Below, one piece after another: positions 1-10,485 of a stretch of 64,000 nucleotides of DNA. The translations under genes and the position numbers were made by a program. Source of the DNA: Trogon surrucura. Lineage: Eukaryota > Chordata > Aves > Trogoniformes > Trogonidae. Location of the stretch: the NCBI GenBank assembly GCA_020746105.1, contig CM036618.1, forward strand, positions 121,631,280-121,695,279. The letters run 5' to 3'. The notes beneath the pieces are model-generated. The model made no database searches and was not told where the DNA came from. It saw only the letters and a list, made by a program, of their open reading frames with translations. Within the stretch, counting starts at the first letter, position 1. Each line of letters starts with the position of its first letter.

Positions 1-243
1 CGCGAGGCGGGAGCGAGTGACGCAGGCGAGGAGGAAGCCGGCAGCCCGCGAAACTCAAAAGCGGCCTCAGCGTCTGACTCTTGAGAGCGGCGCGAGCGTG
101 GGGGAGGGGAGGACCTGCCGGACTCTGGTGATCCGCGGGCACAGCGGGTGTTACTGCTGGCTCAGGGAGGGCGAGGACCGCAGATCCTGGGCATAAGAGG
201 TGAAGGAGTGGTTATTGGTCAAACCTTCTTCTTCTTCCCCATT
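1..243 (+). promoter_or_regulatory. CR1 5' UTR with presumed internal promoter
   Basis: About 240 bases precede the ORF1 ATG. The first 150 are very GC- and CpG-rich and include a GGGGGAGGGGAGG tract that resembles GC-box sites. An ATTGGTCA segment near 212 reads as an inverted CCAAT box. LINEs must carry a promoter inside the transcribed 5' UTR, so promoter activity here is inferred from the family and composition, not shown. The upstream edge is cut by the window. CR1 subfamilies differ most in this region, so it would be useful for classification. Confidence 0.55.
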
Positions 244-1311
244 ATGGTTGCCACCAGACAGAAAGCCACCACGAGGAGGAGTGTGGGGACCCAAACAGTG
301 CTCCAGCACAAGGACGCAGCTGTGCAGGCTGCCGGCTGCAGGGAGTGCCTGAGCCTGTGCTTCCCAGAGGCTGCATCTGACAGTGCCTGTGTGAGGTGCG
401 GTCAGTTGGATGATCTCCTCCATCTTGTGGTAGAGCTAAAAGAAGAAGTGGAGAGGCTGAGGAGCATTAGGGAGTGTGAAAGAGAGATAGATTGGTGGAG
501 CCGGTCCCTGATGCACACACAGCACTCTCCACATGCAACAGGGGATCCCCTCCCCTCTGGCCATGAGGTCAAAGGAGGGGATCAAGGTGATGAGGGGGAA
601 TGGAAACGAGTCCTGGCTCGGAGAGGAAGGCGGGTCCCTGCCCAGCCTCCCTCACCTGCTCAGTTGCCTCTACAGAACAGGTACAGTGCTCTGGAAGAGG
701 AGAGCCATGGAAAAGAAGAGGTGAATGAATGTGGAGACATAGGGTTGACTTTGCTGAGTAAGTCAGACCCATCCATCAGGACTAGTTCAACTAAAAAGAA
801 AAGGAGGGTAGCTGTCATTGGTGACTCCATCCTGAGGGGAACAGAGGGTCCCATTTGCCATCCAGACCCAGTCCACAGGGAAGTCTGTTGCCTCCCTGGA
901 GCTCGGATTAGGGACATTACTAAAAAACTTCCCAGGCTGGTGAGTCCCACTGATTATTACCCATTGTTGATTGTCCAGGTTGGGAGTGATGAGATCAATC
1001 ATAGAAGTACTCAGAGAATTAAAAAGGACTTTAAGTTGTTAGGCCAGGCGATCAAAGGATCGGGGGCACAGGTAGTTTTCTCATCTATCCCTTTAGTAGG
1101 TGACAGGAATAGTGAAAGGAAAAGAAAAGTACATGCAGTTAATGCATGGCTCAAAGACTGGTGCCTCCAGCAACGTTTTGGGTATTATGATCACGGGGAA
1201 GTTTATGCAGTACTGGGCATGAGAGATATAGATGGTGTAGAGCTGTCTAAGAGAGGGAGGAGAATACTTGCTGGAGAGTTGGCGGGATTAATAGATAGGG
1301 CTTTAAACTAA
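244..1311 (+). CDS. CR1 ORF1 protein (zinc-finger-like, coiled coil, SGNH/GDSL esterase-like)
   Basis: An intact 355-residue frame. The open frame reaches back to a GTG at 148, but the first ATG is at 244 and has a strong Kozak context (A at -3, G at +4), so I start there. Domains in order: a Cys cluster (C32, C35, C39, C49, C52) resembling the PHD/zinc-finger part of CR1 ORF1 proteins; a Leu/Glu-rich coiled coil at about 55-80; a polar, Pro/Gly-rich linker; a basic KKKRR patch at 184-188; and an SGNH-hydrolase-like domain at about 189-355 with GDSIL at 193-197 (nucleophile Ser195). The family's role is RNA binding and particle assembly; the esterase's role is uncertain. Two expected active-site positions differ: the GxND block reads GSDE (Asp249 for Asn) and the DxxH block reads DGVE (Glu333 for His), so the enzyme may be inactive. 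Loss of selection in this copy is one explanation. Confidence 0.9.
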   Translation: MVATRQKATTRRSVGTQTVLQHKDAAVQAAGCRECLSLCFPEAASDSACVRCGQLDDLLHLVVELKEEVERLRSIRECEREIDWWSRSLMHTQHSPHATGDPLPSGHEVKGGDQGDEGEWKRVLARRGRRVPAQPPSPAQLPLQNRYSALEEESHGKEEVNECGDIGLTLLSKSDPSIRTSSTKKKRRVAVIGDSILRGTEGPICHPDPVHREVCCLPGARIRDITKKLPRLVSPTDYYPLLIVQVGSDEINHRSTQRIKKDFKLLGQAIKGSGAQVVFSSIPLVGDRNSERKRKVHAVNAWLKDWCLQQRFGYYDHGEVYAVLGMRDIDGVELSKRGRRILAGELAGLIDRALN

Positions 1312-1454
1312 GTTGGAAGGGGGAAGGGGATAAAACCCGAGCCTCTACACATGAACCAAGGGGAAGTATCCCAGGGTTAGGCATAAAATGCACAAGCAAC
1401 GGTAACAGATGCTCCATTAAATCTCTGAAGTGTCTGTATACCAATGCAAGAAGC

Positions 1455-3284
1455 ATGGGGAATAAGCAGGGAGAATTAGAAGTCTATGTCCGGCTGGAGA
1501 ACTATGATCTTATTGCAATTACAGAGACGTGGTGGGACAGCTCACATAACTGGAATGTGGGCCTTGATGGTTATGTTCTTTTTAGGAAAGACAGGTTGAT
1601 GAGGCGAGGTGGGGGAGTTGCTCTGTACGTGAGAGAGCAACTGGAGTGTATTGAGACCCATCCAGGGGCAGATGAGGAGCAAGTAGAGAGTTTATGGGTA
1701 AGAATTAAGGGGCAGGCTAGCTTAGGTGATACTGTGGTGGGTGTCTACTATAGACCACCTGATCAGGAGGTGGAAGTTGATGAGGCCTTTTACAGGCAGA
1801 TGACAGCAGCCTCTCAGTCCCAGGCCCTGGTTCTCATGGGGGATTTCAACTACCCAGATGTTTGCTGGAAGTCCCACACAGCCAGCCATCCTCAGTCCAG
1901 GAGGTTCCTCCAGTGCATCGATGATAACTTTTTGATGCAAATGGTGGATGAGCCAACCAGGAGAGGAGCGCTGCTGGACCTTGTGTTCACCAACAAGGAA
2001 GGTCTGGTTGAAGCAGTGAAGGTTGAGGGCAACCTTGGCTGCAGCGACCATGAGATAGTGGAGTTCAGGATCCTGTGCGGTAAAAACAGAATACCAAGCA
2101 GGATCGCAACTCTGGACTTCAGAAGGGCCAACTTTGGCCTCTTCAAGCAATTACTGGGGGATACCCCTTGGGACAGGGAGCTGCAAGGTAAAGGGGCCCA
2201 AGAGAGTTGGTTGGCATTCAAAGACCACTTCTTTGAGGCTCAGGATCAGTGCATCCCATCAGGTAGGAAATCAAGAAAGAGATCCAGGGGACCTGCTTGG
2301 TTAACCAGGGATCTGCTGGGCAGACTCAGGTGGAAAGGGAGGGTGTTTAAATTGTGGAAGGAAGGGCTGGCCACTTTGGTGGAGTACAGGGCAGCTGTCA
2401 GGGAGTGCAGGGAGGCAATCAGAAAAGCTAAGGCCTCGGAGTTAAAACTTGCAAGGGAGGTCAAAGACAACAGAAAGGGCTTCTTCAAATACATTGCTGA
2501 CAAAACTAACACTAGAGGCAATGTAGGCCCTCTGTTGAATGAGGTGGGTGTCCTGGAGACAGAGGACAGAAAGAAGGCAGAGTTGCTGAATGCCTTCTTT
2601 GCCTCTGTCTACACTGTTGGAGACCGTCCTCAGGAGCCTCAGTCCCCTGAGGTCCCAGAGGAAGTCATGACAAAGGAGGAGTCTGCCCTGATTGATGAGG
2701 AGTGGGTTAAGGATCAGTTTGAACACTTGGACATTCATAAATCCATGGGCCCTGATGGGATGCACCCACGGGTGCTGAGGGAGCTGGCGGGAGTCATTGC
2801 TAGGCCACTCTCCATCATCTTTGGTAAGTCATGGGTAACAGGTGAGGTGCCTGAAGACTGGAGGAAAGCGAATGTCACTCCAGTCTATAAGAAGGGCAGG
2901 AAGGATGACCCGAGTAACTACAGACCGGTCAGCCTCACCTCCATCCCTGGAAAGGTGATGGAACATCTTATCCTTGACGCTGTCTCTAGGCATATCAAGG
3001 ATAAGAAGGTTATTAGGAGCAGTCAGCATGGCTTTGCCAAGGGGAAGTCATGTTTGACCAACCTGATAGCCTTTTATGAAGACATAACCAGGTGGATGGA
3101 TGGTGGCCATGCAGTGGACGTGGTCTACCTGGACATCAGCAAGGCCTTTGACACCGTCTCCCACAGCATCCTCATAGGTAAACTGAGGAAGTGTGGTCTG
3201 GATGACCAAGTAGTGAGGTGGGTCGAGAACTGGTTGAAGGGAAGAAGCCAGAGGGTTGTGGTCAATGGGGCTGAGTCTGGCTAG
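1455..3284 (+). CDS. CR1 ORF2, N-terminal part: APE-type endonuclease and RT motifs up to the premature stop
   Basis: 609 residues from the first in-frame ATG to TAG at 3282-3284. The endonuclease comes first: TETWW (Glu24), GDFN at 129-132 and SDH at 197-199 are the catalytic signatures of the exonuclease-III/APE family, which makes the target nick. A linker follows, then reverse-transcriptase motifs: GPDGM at 432, YRPVSL at 489, QHGF at 524 and motif A YLDISKAFD at 558-566, which holds the first catalytic Asp. The frame is open back to 1299 with no ATG. The conserved Asn-Ala-Arg-Ser strand at 1443-1454, including the endonuclease Asn, lies upstream of ATG 1455, so initiation is unclear. The gap from the ORF1 stop to this ATG is 143 bases. 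The TAG removes motifs B and C, so the product could nick DNA but not copy RNA. Confidence 0.9.
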   Translation: MGNKQGELEVYVRLENYDLIAITETWWDSSHNWNVGLDGYVLFRKDRLMRRGGGVALYVREQLECIETHPGADEEQVESLWVRIKGQASLGDTVVGVYYRPPDQEVEVDEAFYRQMTAASQSQALVLMGDFNYPDVCWKSHTASHPQSRRFLQCIDDNFLMQMVDEPTRRGALLDLVFTNKEGLVEAVKVEGNLGCSDHEIVEFRILCGKNRIPSRIATLDFRRANFGLFKQLLGDTPWDRELQGKGAQESWLAFKDHFFEAQDQCIPSGRKSRKRSRGPAWLTRDLLGRLRWKGRVFKLWKEGLATLVEYRAAVRECREAIRKAKASELKLAREVKDNRKGFFKYIADKTNTRGNVGPLLNEVGVLETEDRKKAELLNAFFASVYTVGDRPQEPQSPEVPEEVMTKEESALIDEEWVKDQFEHLDIHKSMGPDGMHPRVLRELAGVIARPLSIIFGKSWVTGEVPEDWRKANVTPVYKKGRKDDPSNYRPVSLTSIPGKVMEHLILDAVSRHIKDKKVIRSSQHGFAKGKSCLTNLIAFYEDITRWMDGGHAVDVVYLDISKAFDTVSHSILIGKLRKCGLDDQVVRWVENWLKGRSQRVVVNGAESG

Positions 3285-4193
3285 TTGCCTGTGTCTAGTG
3301 GGGTCCCTCAGGGGTCAGTGCTTGGGCCGGTGCTGTTTAATATATTCATCAATGATCTGGATGAGGGATTAGAGAATGTTGTCAGCAAGTTTGCTGATGA
3401 TACGAAGTTGGGGGGAGTGGTTGACACACCAGAAGGCTGTGCAGCCATTCAGAGAGACCTAGACAGGCTGGAGGGCTGGGCGGGGAGAAATCTTATGAAG
3501 TTTAATAAGGGCAAGTGTAGAGTTTTGCACTTGGGAAAAAATAACCCCATGTACCAATATAGGTTGGGGACTGCCCTGCTGGAGAGCAGTGCAGGGGAAA
3601 GGGACCTGGGGGTTCTAGTGGACAGCAGGATGACCATGAGCCAGCAATGTGCCCTCGTGGCCAAGAAGGCCAATGGCATCCTGGGGTGTATTAGAAGGGG
3701 AGTAGCAAGTAGGTCAAGAGAGGTCCTCCTGCCCCTCTACTCTGCCCTGGTGAGGCCACATCTGGAATATTGTGTCCAGTTCTGGGCCCCTCAGTTCAAG
3801 AAGGACAGGGAGCTGCTTGAGAGAGTCCAGCGTAGAGCCACAAAGATGGTGAAGGGAGTGGAGCATCTCCCTTATGAGGAAAGGTTGAAGGAGCTGGATC
3901 TCTTTAGCTTGGAGAAGAGGAGGCTGAGGGGTGACCTCATCAATGTTTATAAATATGTCAAGGGGGAATGTCAGGAGGATGGAGCCAGGCTCTTTTCAGC
4001 GGCGTCCACTGACAGGACAAGGGGCAATGGGTGGAAGTTGGAACACAGGAGGTTCCAGAAAAATATGAGGAAAAACTTTTTTACTGTAAGGGTGACCGAG
4101 CACTGGAACAGGCTGCCCAGGGAGGTTGTGGAATCTCCTTCTCTTGAGACATTCAAAACCCGCCTGGACGCGTTCCTGTGCGCTCTAGTGTAG
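3285..4193 (+). pseudogene. CR1 ORF2, C-terminal RT part beyond the in-frame stop
   Basis: 302 codons in the same frame as the upstream part, immediately after TAG 3282-3284. It starts at TTG, not ATG, so it is not expected to be translated alone. It holds motif B (SGVPQGS, codons 5-11), the catalytic FADD motif C (3390-3401) and the thumb/C-terminal region ending at TAG 4191-4193. The rest is free of frameshifts and stops. TAG is one G-to-A step from TGG, and Trp is common just before the PV(T/S)SGVPQGS block in CR1 RTs, so a single transition probably caused the break. Counted together from ATG 1455, ORF2 spans 913 codons, close to the usual CR1 size. It would be expressed only by stop readthrough or from a relative without the stop. 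Confidence 0.88.
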
Positions 4194-4272
4194 GTGGTCC
4201 TGCTCTGGCAGGGGGGTTGGACTAGATGATCTTTAAGGTCCCTTCCAACCTCTAACATTCTGTGATTCTGTG
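4194..4272 (+). other. CR1 3' UTR and RT-recognition terminus
   Basis: About 80 bases between the ORF2 stop and the element end. It contains the strongly conserved CR1 tail with TTGGACTAGATGATCTTTAA and CCCTTCCAACC, then two ATTCTGTG octamers. The GGTTGGA and TTCCAACC pieces can pair into the stem expected for template recognition by the CR1 RT. The same tail appears, more or less decayed, at the 3' end of almost every other CR1 fragment in this window and on the SINE at 45611-45793. Confidence 0.85.
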
Positions 4273-7069
4273 ATCAGGGACAGGGAAGCCTTGCTCAGCC
4301 CCGAAAGGCTGCAGCACACAAGTGGCTCAACTTCCTTAACACTGCCGTTGTGTGACAGCACAAGCAATAGCTCAGTTTAGTGCTCCACCATCCAATACTA
4401 GTTTTCCCCAAGTACTTCACTTCTTTCATCACTAAACACCCACAGGAAAAGCATTAACAGTGAAATGGACTTTCACCTGTTGACCCCGATCCCGACGCAA
4501 CCTCATCTTTTTGCTTTGCTCTGTCCTTCAGCCCACCTCACCCTCTCCAAAGCTACTTGGTTAAGGACATATTCCTATAGCAGGAGAAGCTGCAGAGGAA
4601 GCTGTGAGGAAGCCTCACACTACAGTACTTCAGCCAAGACAAATCAAACCTCCAAGTTCAGGAAGGTTGGTAACAGATTTCAATGCCACAGGGTTCATTG
4701 CTAGCTAGGAGATACGTGCTTGCAAAGCAACACTTGGAAACTCCAGCTAACTAAAAAAGCAGATAAGCTTGTTCCTGTGTAATTACAATTAGATACTTTT
4801 CTAAGAGTTATACTACATCTGTAGCCAACAGGTCTCCCAACGAACAAGCCACTAACCGCAACCTAACCTTTGCTACCTAAATACAAGGTCCCTGGTCTCA
4901 CACCTCTTTAGCTGCCAACACAATTCACCCTCAGAAGCCAGACAGGAAGCTTGGTCTGAAAGGCTCTTGATACCAAAGTATTGCCATTTTCTCACATTTC
5001 TGCTGTTCTCCAGGTCTGTAACCAAAAGAAACCACCATCTGACAAGCTGTAGGTACAGCTACAACATGTGTTGACTCCATTAGAAGGAAGCAGTCAGAGA
5101 GAACTTGCACAGGAAGGACATTTATACACTGAACACTTCTACGGCTTAAAAATCAGGACTCCAAAAAAACCCCGTGGTCAAAACACAAGGTCTGTCAATT
5201 ATAGACAATGATTTAGATTATTAAAATTATTATTATTGTAATGGAAATGCCTAAAAGAAAAATCTTAAAGTTTAGATCTAATAATCTAACTGGGGCTCAA
5301 TGTATAAAACACTACTTTGTAACAACGAAGTGGAAAAGCTTGATTTGACTTGATAAGATTCTTTGACATTTCCTTTAATTGTAATAGTATTATGATTAAT
5401 AGAGTGGAAAAAAATATAATGTAATACAATCATTTCCTTTCTGACTATGCTGTCAAGGCTGTAACAAAAAAACCAAACAAGGCACAGTAGCCTGGAGCAA
5501 CCCAGCCACTGCTGAGGCACACAGCGGGGGCTGACAGCATTTCCCCACGTGCACCCTATGGATCCTTAGGCTCCAGCAGCTACTTGTGTGCATTACAACC
5601 ACTTTTTGGGTATTTATCCAAGGTGAAACAGCAGCCAGAATGGAACAGAGCAAATAAATGCCGTGGATGAGACAGGAAAAGTTCAGAGCATCAAACACCA
5701 CACAATATAAATTACCTTGTCTGAGAGCCCACAGCCTCACTCTTGGCCCAGCTTGTGTCTATTCAAATTAAGGATTTTATGCTCAGTTTTTTTACACATA
5801 GTCACTCTTATCTGTCTTCTGCCAAACTTGCCTCTTTCAGAACCATTTGAGGCTTTTCTATATTATATGCAGTCTGCAGCAGAAATGACAAGAGAGGTTG
5901 GAGCTCACTGTCACTGTTCCACAATTCCTACTGGTTTGCACAACTGTCCCTGACTGACAGTGCCTGAAACGCACTTTGGACTTACCACAACTCTTGGGGT
6001 GTCTTATCTGGGGTGACACAAAGCAGAGAGAAGCTGAGGATGACTAGAAAATAGCAATCAAGTCCACGGGCAATTTGCCAGCCCGCATATGGTGTAAGAT
6101 TCTACGGTATTTAAAAAGCATGAGCTATTTAACTTAACATGGATTAGGTTAAAAAAAAACCCCAACACAACAGAAAAAAAACAAAACCAAACCCCACAAA
6201 CCTTTTACTCAGATATTTCACTTCCATTTTTTGGTACCACGTTTGCAGCTGTGGGAATTGCACTGTGGTTAGCAGCACAGCGGATGGCAAGGCAAGTGCT
6301 ACCCCAGTTCTGTCACCCCATCATGGGACCCTCCAGGCTCTGCACCCCAACTTGTCCTCACTAAAATGGGAAAGGCTCTTCTGTAATATGCTGCGAGAGC
6401 AATGCTGAGGAGCACGGTTGGGAACCGATCACCTACGTGTGTCCAGACTCCCCAGGGTCTTATTGCACAGAGCAGCCGCTTATCAAATGGAAGAAACTCA
6501 TTCTGAAACTTATTACATTTCAAGGTATTCGAGACAAACGGCTCCTCGTTTTGTAAACTCTCATTTGTCAATAGTTTTCATGGCTATTTAAAAATCAATT
6601 AAAGCTGATCCTGATTTGAGTGACAGCTTAAGTCGCTGGGGAGATTTAATTTAAACGAAATCCACTTCCATTCTGTTTATCTCAAAATGTCTGCAGCAGT
6701 TGGGGAGGATTTACACTCCAGTCAATAAAGGCTTGAATAAAACTCCCAGCTATTCAAAGGATGCCAGACCAGGCCATAAGAGAGCATAAGTTGGGGCCCC
6801 AGTGATGGCTACCAGAGAAGAGTCCTCTGCAGTGGGCTACAAGATGCATTTTTGTTTGCTGCCTTCTCATGGTTAGCTCCATCAATTGTCCTGCACTTAA
6901 GTAGAGCTGATATATACAGGCCTAGATGAAGATGAAAGAAAAAAAGCAATTTTCAAGAGGTGATGTCGCCGATACTTTCCTGAGTCAGCACTGAAGAGCT
7001 TCCCCTCCACGGGGACTGCTGACCAGCTCATTAGTACCGCAACATCACAGCGCACAAATAAACCCTCAA
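4273..7069. other. Unique AT-rich intergenic/intronic sequence, no gene seen
   Basis: No open frame with recognisable protein sequence, no RNA gene and no repeat-family match. Small features are an ATT trinucleotide run near 5221-5238 and an A/C-rich low-complexity stretch at about 6150-6205. An AT-rich block around 6570-6760 has several homeodomain-like TTTAAT/CAATTA words. Confidence 0.5.
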
Positions 7070-7290
7070 GTACCTCACCCTGCAACTGTGAAAACAAGAG
7101 CCCTGTTGAACTTAATGAGCTTTGGATGGACCCACCTCTAAAGCCTGTCCAGGTCCCTCTGAGTGACATCCCGTCCCTCAGATGTGTCAATCGTACCACA
7201 GCGCTTGGGGTCATCAGCAAACTTGCTGAGGGCACGCTCAATCCCACTGCCCGTGTCGCAAACAATCATGTTAAACAGCACATGCTAGTC
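7070..7290 (-). mobile_element. Internal CR1 RT fragment, old
   Basis: Read on the minus strand this matches the reverse-transcriptase region around motif C: gtgctgtttaacatgatt, then a run corresponding to 'cagcaagtttgctgatga', the codons around FADD, followed by 'gagggacctggacaggct'. These parallel 3330-3475 of the full-length copy. The match is diverged and carries small indels. It has no CR1 3' tail, so either the 3' half was deleted after insertion or the rest has decayed past recognition. Confidence 0.75.
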
Positions 7291-10081
7291 TGGAATTTTG
7301 AGGCAGTAGATGAAGCTGCCTCAGACTGAAGCGTGCACGGTTTCGCTCTCCTCTTTCACAGGCAAAGGGCTGCACCTGAGCACTGGACAGCTGTTAGCAG
7401 GGTGATGTCTAGGTCTTCTCTCAGCCTATGCAGTTTTCTTTCTGACTATAATGCACAGCAGCCCATTACAGGAAAACATCTTTTTCCTCCTTTTATCCAA
7501 AGAGAAACCCAAGGATGTTTTGCAAGGTAAGGGAAGAAGCTTTCACCACTGGTTTCATAAGCCCACAAGCCTGACCTTTGCCTCCTGGATGCTGCCATGT
7601 GTTATCTAACCTGTCACAGGAGCTGGAGGCTGCAGCACAGCCCTGCCTCTGAATGCAAGGAAACCTCACATCTGAGTACATGGCACCAAAGAGCTCAAAA
7701 ATGCTTTGGGGAAACAAAAAATATTAGAAAAAGGCAGACGGAGGGGAAAAAAAATATTAGAAAAAGGCAGAGGGAGAGACATGCACAACAGTCACTACCT
7801 GCAAGCAGGGTCAGAGCTCTCCTCTTCCTCCTCCTTTGGGAAAGCTCTCCTCAAAAGGTGAAAAACAGGTTTCTATATTTAACTTGCTTGCTGAGCGGAA
7901 AATATGCCCCTGACCCAGCCTTATTTACCCAGGACATCCTATTGAGGGAGTTTTTAATCCAAACACAGCGCTGAAAATAGGATGGATGATTAAAATGCTG
8001 ACATAGCACCCCATTTATGTCTCTAAAGGTTGAGTATAATTTTCTGCATTTCATAATTGCTCTGTCTAACCCCTTTCTGCCTTTTGCAGAGCATTTGCTC
8101 TTTCTTTTCTGGCTTCAGCTTTCTAAATAAAGCTTTTTTATTGATTCTGGACTTTCAATTCACTCCAAATGAGCATCGCTAAGGCACAGAAATTGGTCAG
8201 CAGTGTTTTTTTCCTGGCTATACTCTTTTTTTTTTCCATCCTTCACTCAATATACTATACTGTAAGTATAGGATGAAAACATAAGATGCGCTGCCTCACC
8301 AGCACTCTTATTCAATGGTCTGATACCAGCAAACACAGACACTAAGAAATGGGTCCTGGCAACCTGCGCAGTGCAACATTATGCATCTCTAGAATAAAAA
8401 CCAAGCCAGGCTCTAAGGTTTGCTGAGTCTGCAGCCAAAGCTCAGCTCTCCTGAACAGCAGCTGTTGGTAAGACACTGCTGTGGGTTTAAGACCATTGCT
8501 TACCTGGTGTTCTCCTGATATGTGATTGTCCACCTCCACATTTCAGACCACCCTCCCTTGCACTGCTACTCTGCACTTCTTAGTGACATCTTTGGTCAAA
8601 GTCCCCACGGTTATTGCAAACACCACAATGTGTGGATTTACACACACAGTTTCACTGATAAGGTCTTACCAGTTTTAGGCAACTTTTCCTCTTTCCAGAC
8701 AGAATGCACGTTTGGGACCAAGCACACCCCACTGCAGCACCTCAATCTGATCCATAAAGGGGCAAAGAGGTCTCAGGTCAGCCAGAAGAGACCTTCCTAG
8801 CGGTGACCAGGCCAGGATGGAGTGCCAACCTCAGCTATGAGCTTCCTTGTTTACAGATATTTATGTCATTGCCTTGATGTTACTAAATGGAGCTTCTTGT
8901 CCATGAATAGCCATGGTACACCTCCAGCTGACCGTAGGCTGTGCCCACGAGCAGCTTTGCTTTACAGGATAGGCTTTCTGCTTGCCAGCGTGCCTCCAGA
9001 TGTTTATAACAAACAGCACATGTTTCTATAGCCACTCACATCACTGTTACTTCATTCACATTTATTTTCCTTGGGATCATCTGTGCTATTTATGGGACTG
9101 CTTTCACCCCCAAATTAGATGTTCCCATTAGGGTAGAAAACTGGCAGAGGAGCAGCACCAGAGCACACACACAACCCAAGTACCTGGTGTGGTACCCAAA
9201 CTGAGTCTCATTGGACTCAGTGGATACATATTTATTTCCCCCTTCCTAGTGAGTCTATATTTGGGCCATCTCCATATATGCACAGGCACAGATTAGGCTA
9301 GCAAACTTTATGTAAAGTCTTTCTCCATATGGTTCACTCCATGACAAAGTTAAGGTAACAAAAGCAAATACTTCCCAAAGGTTTTAGGAGGTGAAGCTGC
9401 TTAAGCATCCATGTAGCCCTACATTACCAATCTCTAACACAGCCAAAAGCAGATGCCTTGGGAAAAATAGAAAACAAGAGCAAACGCATAGGTATGTATC
9501 TTCCAAATACTCCTCCAGCCTCGAACTATATGCTGTTTATGGGGTTCAGGAGAGGTTTTTCTGCATCTTGTGCTGGAAAAAGCCACAAGTGCAATCTCTA
9601 CTCACCCTTGCCACGTTGCCATACAGACAAAGGTGGGTTTTGCATCTCTTCAGCATGGCTGAGGTGGAATAAGCAAGACATGGCCAGAGTGGTGGAACCA
9701 GTGAACAGCTGAAGAGCCGGCTGTATGTCCATCAGGAGTTGCAGGCTCCAAGCAAGCTAGGCTGAATTGATGATTTAATGGAAACACTGATTATAATCCC
9801 CCCAGAACTGCATAACTGAGTGGCAGTGGTCAGATTCAGTACAGCTTTCTCTCACAGACTGATGCTCTTGAAAGACAACTGCCTGAATAAGTTTCATTTC
9901 CATACTTGATGAGCCACATTTTGCAGGTACAGCCAGGATACTCCCTGTTATTCAAAACAAAGATGAGTTTTGCATCTTCTTCATTCATCCTCATCATTAA
10001 TTTTCATCCTTGCAGACACAGAAAGGGGATTCCCCTTCCTTTGGCACCTGTGAAAGAGCACCATCACACACTAAAAAAAAA
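7291..10081. other. Unique sequence, no gene seen
   Basis: Only short open frames without protein resemblance. It holds a short tandem duplication at 7714-7778 (listed separately), a T run near 8227-8237, and otherwise non-repetitive sequence. Confidence 0.45.
7714..7778. repeat. Two-copy tandem duplication, about 33-bp unit
   Basis: The block A-run, ATATTAGAAAAAGGCAGA, G-rich end occurs twice with a 33-base period (ATATTAG at 7721 and 7754). The copies differ at a few positions and in A-run length. Confidence 0.8.
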
Positions 10082-10485
10082 GGACTGGAGCATCTCTGTT
10101 ATGCTGAGAGACCAAGGGTTGTTCAGCCTGGAGAAGGGAAGGCTCCACAGACACCCTATTGAGGTCTTTCAATATTTAAAGGGGACCTGTAAGAAAGATG
10201 GGTGCAATGTTTTCAGCAGGACCTGTTGCAATAAGACAACAGGTAATGGTTTTAACCTGAAAGAGAGTAGACTTATACAAGATATAAAGAAGAATTTTCT
10301 TTATGATGAGGGTGGTGAAACATAGGAACAGGTTGCCTGGAGAGGTGGTAGAAGCCTCATCCCAGGAAACATTGAAGGTCAGGCTGGATGGAGCTTTGAG
10401 CAACCTGGTCTAGTGGAAGATGCCCCTGCTCACTGCAGGACTGTTGGACTGAGTGACCTTTAAAGGTCCCTTCCAACACAAAATT
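10082..10485 (+). mobile_element. CR1 3' fragment, 5'-truncated, older subfamily
   Basis: It aligns to 3863 onward of the full-length copy: gagcatctctgttatgctga, then 'cagcctggagaagggaaggc', 'aatatttaaaggggacctgt', 'gaacaggttgcctggagagg' and 'taaaggtcccttccaacaca'. Divergence is high, with several indels. The coding frame survives in part (139 codons open across part of it), but it is a 5'-truncated remnant and not a gene. The terminal octamers are replaced by an A/T run, so the tail has eroded. Confidence 0.92.

Larger units (their letters stand above)
1..4272 (+). mobile_element. Near full-length CR1 LINE (non-LTR) retrotransposon
   Basis: A complete CR1 layout can be read: CpG-rich leader, ORF1 at 244-1311, ORF2 at 1455-4193, a 3' UTR of about 80 bases, and two tandem ATTCTGTG octamers at 4257-4272 as the 3' terminus. 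There is no poly-A tail, as expected for CR1. CR1 moves by target-primed reverse transcription, in which the ORF2 endonuclease nicks DNA and the reverse transcriptase starts at the RNA 3' end, so most copies are 5'-truncated. A copy reaching the 5' UTR is uncommon. The 5' boundary is not visible because the element begins at or before base 1. ORF1 is intact and ORF2 has a single premature stop, which suggests a fairly young insertion. I cannot name the subfamily without a consensus library. Confidence 0.96.

Noticed and set aside
148..243. ORF1 start at 148 giving 387 residues
   Set aside because: The codon at 148 is GTG, not ATG. The first ATG (244) has a strong Kozak context and gives an N-terminus like other CR1 ORF1 proteins.
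1722..2150. 142-codon minus-strand frame inside CR1, and other antisense frames in 151-4258
   Set aside because: Shadows of ORF1/ORF2 on the opposite strand. Their sequence is explained by the sense coding frames.
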